From Clostridium thermopalmarium DSM 5974 (GTDB taxonomy: Bacteria; Bacillota; Clostridia; Clostridiales; Clostridiaceae), in contig NZ_PVXN01000021.1 of assembly GCF_002995795.1 (NCBI RefSeq), positions 62,001 through 126,000 of the forward strand: DNA of 64,000 bases. The letters are read 5' to 3'. Position 1 is the first letter of the stretch, and each line of letters opens with the position of its first letter. The notes under the pieces are model-generated. The model saw only the letters and a list, made by a program, of their open reading frames with translations, was not told where the DNA came from and ran no database searches. The translations under genes and the position numbers were made by a program. This document shows positions 26,647 through 34,408 of this stretch, in pieces.

Positions 26647-29283
26647 TTACTTTTGGCTCTTGCTCTTAATGGCAGCTTGAGCTGCTGCAAGTCTTGCGAT
26701 AGGAACCCTAAATGGTGAACATGATACATAGTTAAGTCCAACATTGTGGAAGAATTCTACAGAAGATGGATCGCCACCATGCTCTCCGCAAATTCCTAAC
26801 TTAATATTCTCTCTTGTTTTCTTTCCAAGATCTACTGCCATTTTTACTAGCTTTCCAACTCCATCCTGATCTAACTTCTGGAATGGATCAAACTCATATA
26901 TGTTCTTCTCATAATAGCTATTCAAGAATTTACCTGAATCATCTCTTGAGAAGCCAAATGTCATTTGAGTTAAGTCATTTGTTCCAAATGAGAAGAAGTC
27001 AGCTTCTTTAGCTATTTCATCTGCTGTAACAGCAGCTCTTGGAACTTCTATCATTGTTCCTACTAAATATTTTAAATCCACTCCTGATTTAGCTATTATC
27101 TCATCAGCTATTTTAACAACTATATCTTTAACATATTTTAATTCCTTTGCTTCTCCAACAAGAGGAATCATTATTTCTGGAACTATATCATATCCTTTTT
27201 CTTTTTTAACATGAATTGCAGCTTCAATTACTGCTCTAGTCTGCATTTCAGCTATTTCAGGATATGAAACTGTGAGACGACATCCTCTATGTCCCATCAT
27301 CGGATTAAATTCATGCAATGATTGGATAGTAGATTTTAGATGTTCGTAACTTATTCCCATATCTTCACTCAATTCTTTTATATCTTCTTCTTCAGTTGGT
27401 AAGAATTCGTGTAGTGGTGGATCTAAAAATCTTATTGTAACAGGCCTATCTTCCATAGCCTCATAAATTCCTATAAAATCTTCTCTTTGCATTGGAAGTA
27501 GCTTTTCTAGGGCTCTTCTTCTTTGATCTTCATCCTCAGAAACTATCATTTCACGTACTGCTGGTATTCTATCCTCATTAAAGAACATATGCTCCGTTCT
27601 GCAAAGTCCTATTCCTTCTGCTCCAAACTGAACCGCTTGTTTTGCATCCTTTGGAGTATCTGCATTAGCTCTTACCTTTAATGTTCTTACTTCATCAGCC
27701 CACTCCATGAATTTGCCAAAGTAGCCTGAAATTTCCGGAGCTACAGTTTTTATTGCTGTTCCATATACATTTCCTGTGCTTCCATCAAGAGATATATAAT
27801 CTCCTTCTTTATAAGTCTTTCCTGAAGCTATAAAAGTTTTATTTTCTTCATCAATCTTTATTTCTCCACATCCTGCAACGCAGCAAGTTCCCATTCCTCT
27901 AGCTACAACTGCTGCATGAGAAGTCATTCCTCCTCTTATTGTAAGTATCCCCTCTGCAGCTACCATTCCTTCAATGTCTTCTGGAGAAGTTTCTAATCTA
28001 ATTAAAATTACCTTTTCTCCCTTTTCATGTCTGCTTTTAGCTTCCTGTGCAGTAAAGTAAACCTTTCCACATGCAGCACCTGGAGATGCTGGAAGTCCCT
28101 TTGCAATTGGAGTAGCTTTCTTTAATTCTTCAGCATCGAAAGTTGGATGTAATAATGAATCTAACTGCTTTGGCTCTACTTTTAATAAGGCTTCTTCCTT
28201 AGTTAAAACCCCTTCTTCAACTAAGTCAACGGCTATCTTTAACGCAGCCTGAGCTGTTCTCTTACCATTTCTAGTTTGTAAGAAGTATAGTTTTCCCTGT
28301 TCTATAGTAAACTCCATATCCTGCATATCTTTATAGTGTGCTTCTAATCTTGCTGCTATATCCATAAATTGCTTATAGCATTGAGGAAGCTCTTGCTCTA
28401 ATCTTGAAATTGGCTGAGGAGTTCTGATACCTGCAACAACATCTTCTCCTTGAGCATTTATCAAATATTCTCCAAAAATCTTCTTTTCTCCTGTAGCAGG
28501 GTCTCTTGTGAAAGCAACACCTGTTCCTGAATTTTCTCCCATATTACCGAATACCATAGATTGTACGTTTACCGCTGTCCCCCAATTAGATGGAATATCA
28601 TTTAATCTTCTATATACTATTGCTCTTGGATTATTCCATGATTTAAATACAGCTTGTACAGAACTCATAAGTTGCTCTTTAGGATCTTGTGGAAATTCTT
28701 CTCCCATTTCTTTTACGTATAACTTTTTATATTTAATCACAACCTTTTTCAAATCCTCTGCATCTAGATCTGTATCATATTCTACTCCTTTTTCTTCTTT
28801 AACTTCATCTAATATATCTTCAAATTTTCTTTTTTCAATTCCTATAGCTACATCTGAAAACATTTGTATAAATCTTCTATACGAATCATAAGCAAATCTT
28901 TCATTTCCAGTAAGCTTAGCAATACCTTGAACAGTTTCATCATTTAAACCTAGATTTAAAATAGTATCCATCATTCCTGGCATTGAAACTCTTGCTCCAG
29001 ATCTTACTGATACAAGAAGTGGATTATCTTTGTCACCAAATTTTTTACCTGTGATTTCTTCTGTTTTAGCTAACGCTTCCATAATCTGATTTATAATATC
29101 TTCAGATATAATCTCACCATCTTCATAGTATTTAGTGCAGGCTTCTGTAGTTATTGTAAATCCTTGAGGGACAGGAATTCCTAAATTAGTCATCTCTGCA
29201 AGATTAGCTCCTTTACCTCCTAAGAGGTTTCTCATACTTGCATTACCCTCACTAAATAGATAAACATATTTCTTCACTTCCAC
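26647..29283 (-). CDS. ppdK: Pyruvate, phosphate dikinase
   Basis: Interconverts pyruvate + ATP + Pi and PEP + AMP + PPi. At 878 aa it has the usual three domains. The N-terminal ATP-grasp begins LFSEGNASMRNLLGGKGANLAEMTNLG. The swivelling domain carries the phospho-His in GGMTSHAAVVARGMG. The C-terminal TIM barrel has VGTMIEVPRAA, FGTNDLTQM and the catalytic Cys in GICGEHGG. The start is GTG at 29283 with AAGGGGAT 7 nt upstream. It lies after ccpN, which suggests control by that regulator. The PDRP-type regulator is not adjacent. Confidence 0.97.
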   Translation of the reverse strand: MEVKKYVYLFSEGNASMRNLLGGKGANLAEMTNLGIPVPQGFTITTEACTKYYEDGEIISEDIINQIMEALAKTEEITGKKFGDKDNPLLVSVRSGARVSMPGMMDTILNLGLNDETVQGIAKLTGNERFAYDSYRRFIQMFSDVAIGIEKRKFEDILDEVKEEKGVEYDTDLDAEDLKKVVIKYKKLYVKEMGEEFPQDPKEQLMSSVQAVFKSWNNPRAIVYRRLNDIPSNWGTAVNVQSMVFGNMGENSGTGVAFTRDPATGEKKIFGEYLINAQGEDVVAGIRTPQPISRLEQELPQCYKQFMDIAARLEAHYKDMQDMEFTIEQGKLYFLQTRNGKRTAQAALKIAVDLVEEGVLTKEEALLKVEPKQLDSLLHPTFDAEELKKATPIAKGLPASPGAACGKVYFTAQEAKSRHEKGEKVILIRLETSPEDIEGMVAAEGILTIRGGMTSHAAVVARGMGTCCVAGCGEIKIDEENKTFIASGKTYKEGDYISLDGSTGNVYGTAIKTVAPEISGYFGKFMEWADEVRTLKVRANADTPKDAKQAVQFGAEGIGLCRTEHMFFNEDRIPAVREMIVSEDEDQRRRALEKLLPMQREDFIGIYEAMEDRPVTIRFLDPPLHEFLPTEEEDIKELSEDMGISYEHLKSTIQSLHEFNPMMGHRGCRLTVSYPEIAEMQTRAVIEAAIHVKKEKGYDIVPEIMIPLVGEAKELKYVKDIVVKIADEIIAKSGVDLKYLVGTMIEVPRAAVTADEIAKEADFFSFGTNDLTQMTFGFSRDDSGKFLNSYYEKNIYEFDPFQKLDQDGVGKLVKMAVDLGKKTRENIKLGICGEHGGDPSSVEFFHNVGLNYVSCSPFRVPIARLAAAQAAIKSKSQK

Positions 29284-29314
29284 ATTAACATCCCCTTTTC
29301 TTTGTGTAGATATA

Positions 29315-29337
29315 TATCTAAAGAGTTTCCTCTTAGA
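29315..29337. repeat. Short inverted repeat between ccpN and ppdK
   Basis: ATCTAAAGAG/CTCTTAGAT with a TTTC centre, about 35 nt upstream of the ppdK start. It has no U-run and could be an operator or a weak mRNA hairpin. Confidence 0.5.
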
Positions 29338-29353
29338 TGCTACTTATTTTCAT

Positions 29354-30013
29354 TTAATTCTTATTTTCACTTAATTTAACAAAAAGACGTGTTATGTTTG
29401 TTTTGGAAAGCTTGCCTATAACTTTAACCTTATCTCCATCCTCTTCCGATACTCTTTCTACAACAGGTAGACTGTCAACTTCTCTATCTATTATTTTTTT
29501 TGCTGCTATGTAAACTGAATCTTCTGGTTCTACACATACTATGTTCGGCATTCTTGTCATTATAATTCCTATTGGAACTTTGTTTATATCAGTCCTTCCT
29601 ATAGCACTTTTTAAAAAATCTTTTCTAGAAACTGCACCTACCAGGTATCCATCATTTTCCACGAATATGGTTCCCACATCGTTTAGAAACAAATTTACGA
29701 TTGCATTATATACAGTGGTTTGCTCGTCTACAGTAACAGGTTTTGACATAATGTCCTTAACCTTTATTTTTCTTATATAATCAAACACCAAATTTGAGGA
29801 AGGTTTTTGAGAATATATATACCCAACCTTAGGTCTAGCTTCTAATATTCCTGTCATAGTGAGTATAGCTAAGTCTGGTCTCAACGCCGCCCTAGTAACG
29901 CCAATTTTTTTTGCTAATTGTTCGCTTGTTATAGGTTGATTTGCCTTAACTAACTCAATGATTTCTTTTTGTCTAGATGATAAGTTAATTGTTGCCAACC
30001 TCCTTTTTACCAT
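29354..30013 (-). CDS. ccpN: CcpN-like transcription regulator (HTH plus two CBS domains)
   Basis: Represses gluconeogenic genes in Bacillus and senses adenine nucleotides through its CBS pair. It shows an N-terminal winged HTH (QKEIIELVKANQPITSEQLAKKIGVTRAALRPDLAIL), then CBS1 (VKDIMSKPVTVDEQTTVYNAIV...VGAVSRKDFL) and CBS2 (IMTRMPNIVCVEPEDSVYIAAKKI). Its place before ppdK fits control of the pyruvate-PEP step. The start is uncertain. The ATG at 30013 lacks a ribosome site. A good AAAGGAGG sits inside codons 2-5 of this frame, directly before a TTG at 29998 that matches the Bacillus N-terminus. About 220 aa. Confidence 0.88.
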   Translation of the reverse strand: MVKRRLATINLSSRQKEIIELVKANQPITSEQLAKKIGVTRAALRPDLAILTMTGILEARPKVGYIYSQKPSSNLVFDYIRKIKVKDIMSKPVTVDEQTTVYNAIVNLFLNDVGTIFVENDGYLVGAVSRKDFLKSAIGRTDINKVPIGIIMTRMPNIVCVEPEDSVYIAAKKIIDREVDSLPVVERVSEEDGDKVKVIGKLSKTNITRLFVKLSENKN

Positions 30014-30027
30014 TACTAGCACATTGT

Positions 30028-30057
30028 ATCATAAATTATTAGGAATTAATATATCAC
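30028..30057 (-). promoter_or_regulatory. Candidate promoter of ccpN
   Basis: -10 TATGAT (30028-30033) and weak -35 GTGATA (30052-30057), 18 nt apart. It would start the transcript at or very near the first possible start codon. Confidence 0.4.
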
Positions 30058-30215
30058 TTTTAATATATTATAGGCGTTTTATGCAATACAATCCGGTTAA
30101 TAGTATACTTTTCTTTTATTTTCTTTAAATTATGATACATTTTATTTTTAAATGTGCTATACTATTTTATTATTTATGTTTTTTACGTAAATTTTAATTT
30201 AGAAATATCTATATT

Positions 30216-30248
30216 AATAAGACGACAGCATTACCTGCCGTCCTTATT
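30216..30248 (-). terminator. Terminator overlapping the end of the DUF4342-like gene
   Basis: AATAAGGACGGCAG pairs with CTGTCGTCTTATT and is followed by AATAT. The stop codon lies inside the hairpin. Confidence 0.65.
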
Positions 30249-30857
30249 TTCATTATCTTTATCTTCTTTGTCTTCATCAACTTCTTCAAAAGTTACTGTA
30301 TATTGATATACATTTTCATCTTTTTTATTATCAAAATTCTTTTTTTCAAATTTTTCTTTCATTTCAGATGCTATATCTTCTACTTTTTCTTTTACATCAA
30401 AAGTTATATCATCAACTTTTTCTTTAACATCTTTAGCTTTATTCTTTATTATCTTATTTACAACTTCTACAGATCCATCGCTTTTTACTATTTCAACAGT
30501 TATCTTTGCAAATACAGCGCTTAGTATTCCAAGAGCCATTAGTGGAGGATACCATAATGCTAACATTCCTGCAACCATTCCTGCATTAACAGGAATATCA
30601 CAAATTTCTTTATCATCTTTTTTTATTCTTATTCTATTTACATTTCCTTTCTGGATTGTTTCTTTAATCCAACTTATAAATTCATCTTTAGTAGCGTATA
30701 AATCATCTTTACTATTTTTCTTATTTTTATTTTCTATAAATATCAATGCGTCTACAACATTTCCATCACATTCTTCTAAAGCTTCCTTTGCCTCAGTATA
30801 ACTAATTCCTGTTCTTTCTCTTAATATATCAATCTTTTCTAGGGTTATATCACTCAT
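30231..30857 (-). CDS. DUF4342-like protein with UBA-like N-terminus
   Basis: 208 aa. Residues about 3-45 (TLEKIDILRERTGISYTEAKEALEECDGNVVDALIFI) form the UBA/TS-N-like three-helix fold known from EF-Ts and NAC. The middle (60-130) has a soluble beta part and a hydrophobic stretch (AGMVAGMLALWYPPLMALGILSAVFA) that could cross or lie in the membrane. The tail is a charged coil with repeated KEKVDDI/KEKVEDI units and an acidic end. Function unknown. The ATG at 30857 has AGGAG 8 nt upstream and overlaps the recO stop by 8 nt. Confidence 0.78.
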   Translation of the reverse strand: MSDITLEKIDILRERTGISYTEAKEALEECDGNVVDALIFIENKNKKNSKDDLYATKDEFISWIKETIQKGNVNRIRIKKDDKEICDIPVNAGMVAGMLALWYPPLMALGILSAVFAKITVEIVKSDGSVEVVNKIIKNKAKDVKEKVDDITFDVKEKVEDIASEMKEKFEKKNFDNKKDENVYQYTVTFEEVDEDKEDKDNENKDGR

Positions 30858-31605
30858 CTTGCTCACTCCTTTTTATATAATTAAAAATTTCTAAACTCTT
30901 TGGTTGTTTTGAGTAGTTTTGTGAAATAAAGATGTTTAAAATTTTATATATTTCCTTCTTTAAATCATCGCTTAGCGAAATTCTAGGAATATTTTCAATA
31001 GGACTTCTATCAAGAAATTTTAAAACATTATATGCACCATAACTTATACTTATTCCATTAACCTTATTACACTTATTACATGTTCCTCCATGATATTGTA
31101 TGCTTAAATAATTAGATTTATTTATTTTATCTCCACATATGCTGCAGTTTTCAAGTTGAAATCCATAGCCTGTAGCTCTTAACAGTTTAAGTTCTAATGT
31201 CCTAGCTAAAACTTCTAAATCAACAACATTATTTTTCATCAAATAAAAACCTTTAACAAATTCTTGAAAAAGCCATCTATTGCTTTCTTCTTCTTGAAGA
31301 GCAATAAGTATAAGCTCGCAGAAGTAAGAGCTATAAGCTATAGTATCTAAATCTTTTAATAAACCTTGAAATGAGTCTATAATATCTACTTCATTTATAT
31401 TATATAAATTTTTTCCTTTATATAATACATATTCTCCAAAACAAAAATTTTGGGTTGAAGAAAAAAATTTACTTTTGTTTTTCTTAGCACCTTTTGCTAT
31501 AGCAGTTACTTTACCAAGTTTTTCAGTAAAGAGCCATAAAAGCTTATCATTTTCTTTAAAATCCTGCGTTTTTAGCACTATAGCTTTAGTTTTAAAAATT
31601 GACAG
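30850..31605 (-). CDS. recO: DNA repair protein RecO, probable CTG start
   Basis: Helps RecF/RecR load RecA. It shows the N-terminal OB-fold (KTKAIVLKTQDFKENDKLLWLFTEKLGKV), a helical domain and a C-terminal zinc finger (CSICGDKI and CNKCN). The frame beginning at the first GTG (31578) would lose the first conserved beta-strand. Reading upstream gives a CTG at 31603-31605, 8 nt after AGGAG, restoring the family N-terminus SIFKTKAIVLKT. I therefore place the start there (251 aa). Neighbours era and cdd are the usual ones. Confidence 0.88.
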   Translation of the reverse strand: MSIFKTKAIVLKTQDFKENDKLLWLFTEKLGKVTAIAKGAKKNKSKFFSSTQNFCFGEYVLYKGKNLYNINEVDIIDSFQGLLKDLDTIAYSSYFCELILIALQEEESNRWLFQEFVKGFYLMKNNVVDLEVLARTLELKLLRATGYGFQLENCSICGDKINKSNYLSIQYHGGTCNKCNKVNGISISYGAYNVLKFLDRSPIENIPRISLSDDLKKEIYKILNIFISQNYSKQPKSLEIFNYIKRSEQDE

Positions 31606-31720
31606 AAAATCATCTCCTATATTTATATTATAACCTATTTTTGAGAATAAATAACAGCACTTTGTTAAAAATCTTATAAACTTTTCATAATTTTTACCTA
31701 TATTACAATATATGTTAAAT

Positions 31721-32605
31721 TTAATCTTTATATCCTAGTTCCTTTAAAACAAAGTTATTATCTCTCCATTCTTTCTTTACTTTAACCCATATTTCAAGAC
31801 TTACTTTAGCTCCTAAAAACTTTTCCATATCCTGTCGTGCATAAGTAGAGATTTTTTTTAACATTTGCCCGCCCTTACCAATTATAATACCTTTATGAGA
31901 GTCTTTCTCACATAATATATTAGCATCTATATGATATCTATTCCTATCGTCTTTTTTCATTGATATAATTTCTACCGCAATTCCATGAGGTACTTCTTCA
32001 GATAATAATCTTAAGGCTTTTTCTCTTATAATCTCTGAAATTACAAATCTTTCTTGGACATCACTTATCATATCATCAGGATAGTACTTAGGTCCTTCTG
32101 GCATGTGTTTTATCATAAGTTCTACTAGCGTATCAACATTTTTTCCATTCTTAGCTGATATAGGAACTATCTCAGTAAAGTCCATGTATTCAGAATAGTT
32201 CTTTAATGTTTCCACAACTAACTCTTGTGGATTTTCATCTATCTTATTAACAACTAAAAATACTGGATTTTTAGATTTTTTTAAGCTCTCTAATATCATT
32301 TCATCCCCTTTCCCTATTTCTTTTTGAGGAGTTGTGATAAATACAACTAAGTCCACATCAGAAGTAGATTCTTCTGCAATCTTAACCATGTATTCTCCCA
32401 GCTTATGTCTTGGTTTATGAATACCTGGAGTGTCTACAAAAACTAATTGACAGTTATCTTTGGTTAACACAGCACGTATATTATTTCTTGTGGTTTGTGG
32501 TCTACAAGATACTATTGATAACTTCTCACCTATTATTTTATTAGTTAAAGTTGATTTTCCCACATTAGGTCTTCCTATAATTGTTATAAATCCTGATTTA
32601 AACAT
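31721..32605 (-). CDS. era: GTPase Era
   Basis: Essential ribosome-assembly GTPase that binds the 3' end of 16S rRNA. The GTPase motifs are GRPNVGKST (G1), VDTPGIHKP (G3) and VVNKID (G4). The C-terminal KH domain has [14 protein letters not shown]. At 294 aa it is standard. GGAGG precedes the ATG. It follows cdd after 9 nt. An upstream gap of about 115 nt to recO may hold the recO promoter. Confidence 0.97.
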   Translation of the reverse strand: MFKSGFITIIGRPNVGKSTLTNKIIGEKLSIVSCRPQTTRNNIRAVLTKDNCQLVFVDTPGIHKPRHKLGEYMVKIAEESTSDVDLVVFITTPQKEIGKGDEMILESLKKSKNPVFLVVNKIDENPQELVVETLKNYSEYMDFTEIVPISAKNGKNVDTLVELMIKHMPEGPKYYPDDMISDVQERFVISEIIREKALRLLSEEVPHGIAVEIISMKKDDRNRYHIDANILCEKDSHKGIIIGKGGQMLKKISTYARQDMEKFLGAKVSLEIWVKVKKEWRDNNFVLKELGYKD

Positions 32606-32614
32606 ATTTCCTCC

Positions 32615-33013
32615 TTACTTATTTATGTCTTCCTTAGTGAATGCACCTGGTAATATATCTTCTAATTTTTTAATTTTATAATCATTTTCATTTTTTATAA
32701 TAATTATATCTGTATTTTCATCTCCAAATTCTGCAATTACCTGTCTACAAATGCCACAAGGAGCAGTATAAGTTGATGTATCTCCAACTACAGCTATTGC
32801 CTTAAGTTTTTTATTTCCTTCAGATACAGCTTTAAATATAGCTGTTCTTTCTGCACAATTTGTAGCTCCAAACGATGCATTTTCCACATTGCATCCCCCA
32901 TATACTTTATTATCATCCATTATAACAGCAGCGCCTACTTTAAATCTTGAGTATGGCACATAAGCATTTTCTCTATATTTTAAAGCTTCCCTTATCAACT
33001 CTCTATATTCCAT
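32615..33013 (-). CDS. cdd: Cytidine deaminase
   Basis: Converts cytidine/deoxycytidine to uridine/deoxyuridine in pyrimidine salvage. At 132 aa it is the small tetrameric type with three zinc Cys: NCAERTAIF (Cys plus catalytic Glu) and PCGICRQ. PYSRFKVGAAV and GCNVENASFG bind the substrate. The ATG has AGGAGG upstream. It is the gene normally next to era. Confidence 0.96.
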   Translation of the reverse strand: MEYRELIREALKYRENAYVPYSRFKVGAAVIMDDNKVYGGCNVENASFGATNCAERTAIFKAVSEGNKKLKAIAVVGDTSTYTAPCGICRQVIAEFGDENTDIIIIKNENDYKIKKLEDILPGAFTKEDINK

Positions 33014-33110
33014 ACTTATTCCTCCTTAGGATTAATTTGTGCAACATTTTTTAGAATATAATTATATCATGTATTATGTACATTTCAAAATTTTTATCTA
33101 TTACCTATTT

Positions 33111-33872
33111 CTATAAAATTTTAAAAATCAATAACGTTAAAAGGGTTCCAAACAATCCTCCTGCTATTACTTCTAAAACGGAATGAACTTGAGAATCCAC
33201 CCTGCTTTGTGCTACTATGAAAGCCATGATATAGCTAAGAATTATAACAGTAGGTTCCTCCGTAAGTAAAGCTATAGTTGTAGCTATAGAAAATCCTATA
33301 GCACTATGTCCACTTGGCATACCACCTTTCAATGGAGTACCTTCTCCAAATATTGCTTTAGCTATTACCGTAGCCAAAGATACAATAACTAAACTTAAAA
33401 AAATCATATATGGTTCAGAATTCTTTATTTTTTTTATCACTACAAATGTAAAAGGCATTAATCTATCCCAAAATATAATATACCCTACTAATATAGAATT
33501 TATAGCAGTTACCAATACTGCTCCAGCAGCAACATTTTTGGCAAGTTTCGCCAAAGGATGATAGTAATTTGTAGTAGCATCTATAGCAAATTCTATGGCA
33601 GTATTTATCATTTCACATACAAGAACCATAGTTATAGTTATAGTTATAACTAAAAGCTCCATTTTTGTTAAATCATAAAAAAAACATGCGCTAAGTACTA
33701 ATAATGCTGCTACCATGTGTATTCTCATATTTCTCTGAGTCCTTACTGTATATATCAAACCTTCAATAGCATAATTAAAACTATCTATTAATTTCTTTAC
33801 CTTTTTTATAAAAATCACTCCACTTCTATATAAAGATAAAATTTTGACATGCAGCTCATTTTTGTACTGCAT
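33111..33872 (-). CDS. Fused DgkA-type lipid kinase and PAP2 phosphatase
   Basis: Residues about 27-140 are the DgkA/undecaprenol kinase fold, with RTQRNMRIHM and the catalytic region CEMINTAIEFAIDATTNYYHPLAKLAKNVAAGAV. Residues about 150-253 are a PAP2 phosphatase with KGGMPSGHSA and SRVDSQVHSVLEVIAGG. It is a membrane protein that could both phosphorylate and dephosphorylate undecaprenol-type lipids. The frame opens with an ATG inside a hairpin that has no ribosome site. The kinase homology starts after about residue 25, and GTGGAG lies near codon 19, so the true start is probably about 20 codons downstream. Confidence 0.85.
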   Translation of the reverse strand: MQYKNELHVKILSLYRSGVIFIKKVKKLIDSFNYAIEGLIYTVRTQRNMRIHMVAALLVLSACFFYDLTKMELLVITITITMVLVCEMINTAIEFAIDATTNYYHPLAKLAKNVAAGAVLVTAINSILVGYIIFWDRLMPFTFVVIKKIKNSEPYMIFLSLVIVSLATVIAKAIFGEGTPLKGGMPSGHSAIGFSIATTIALLTEEPTVIILSYIMAFIVAQSRVDSQVHSVLEVIAGGLFGTLLTLLIFKIL

Positions 33873-33875
33873 GTC
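33846..33875 (-). other. Hairpin between ybeY and the dgkA-PAP2 gene
   Basis: GACATGCA/TGCATGTC stem with a 14-nt loop, followed by AAAATTTT on the minus strand. It may be a weak terminator of ybeY or an mRNA element; it covers the first ATG of the kinase frame. Confidence 0.5.
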
Positions 33876-33898
33876 ATTTAAATCATTGAAAATAATAC

Positions 33899-34405
33899 TT
33901 ATACTTCTCTTGTTATATTAAATTTTTCTAAAATTTTTTCTTCTCTTTGTCTCATTATGCTTCTTTCTTCTTCTTCCATATGATCATACCCTAAAAGATG
34001 AAGAACTGAATGAATTGTAAGATAGCATACTTCTCTTAATAGTGAATGACCATATTCTTCACTTTGCTCCTTTGCTCTTTCTAAAGACAGTACAATATCT
34101 CCTAGTACAAGTCTTCCTTCATTTAAATCTGCTGGAGAAAAATTATTATTCTTATATACATCTTTATATACTTTACCTTTAGGATAATTCAACATAGGAA
34201 AAGATAGTACATCAGTTACCCTATCAATGTTTCTCTGATCCTTATTTATATTTCTTATTTCATCATTATCAATAAATATTACGCTTATTTCTGTATCAAT
34301 ATTTACTCCTTCTTCTTTTAAAGCATACTCTATAATATCATTTACGTTTTTTAAAATATTATCATCTATCTTTAATTTATCTTGTCTGTTGTCTATATAT
34401 ATCAT
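33899..34405 (-). CDS. ybeY: Endoribonuclease YbeY
   Basis: Zinc-dependent RNase involved in 16S rRNA 3' maturation and ribosome quality control. The signature [11 protein letters not shown] gives the three zinc His residues. Upstream [13 protein letters not shown] and DVLSFPM are family motifs. At 168 aa it is normal. It begins just after the pgpH stop codon, with AAAGGAG inside that gene's end. It precedes the dgkA gene, as in B. subtilis. Confidence 0.95.
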   Translation of the reverse strand: MIYIDNRQDKLKIDDNILKNVNDIIEYALKEEGVNIDTEISVIFIDNDEIRNINKDQRNIDRVTDVLSFPMLNYPKGKVYKDVYKNNNFSPADLNEGRLVLGDIVLSLERAKEQSEEYGHSLLREVCYLTIHSVLHLLGYDHMEEEERSIMRQREEKILEKFNITREV

Positions 34406-34408
34406 TTT

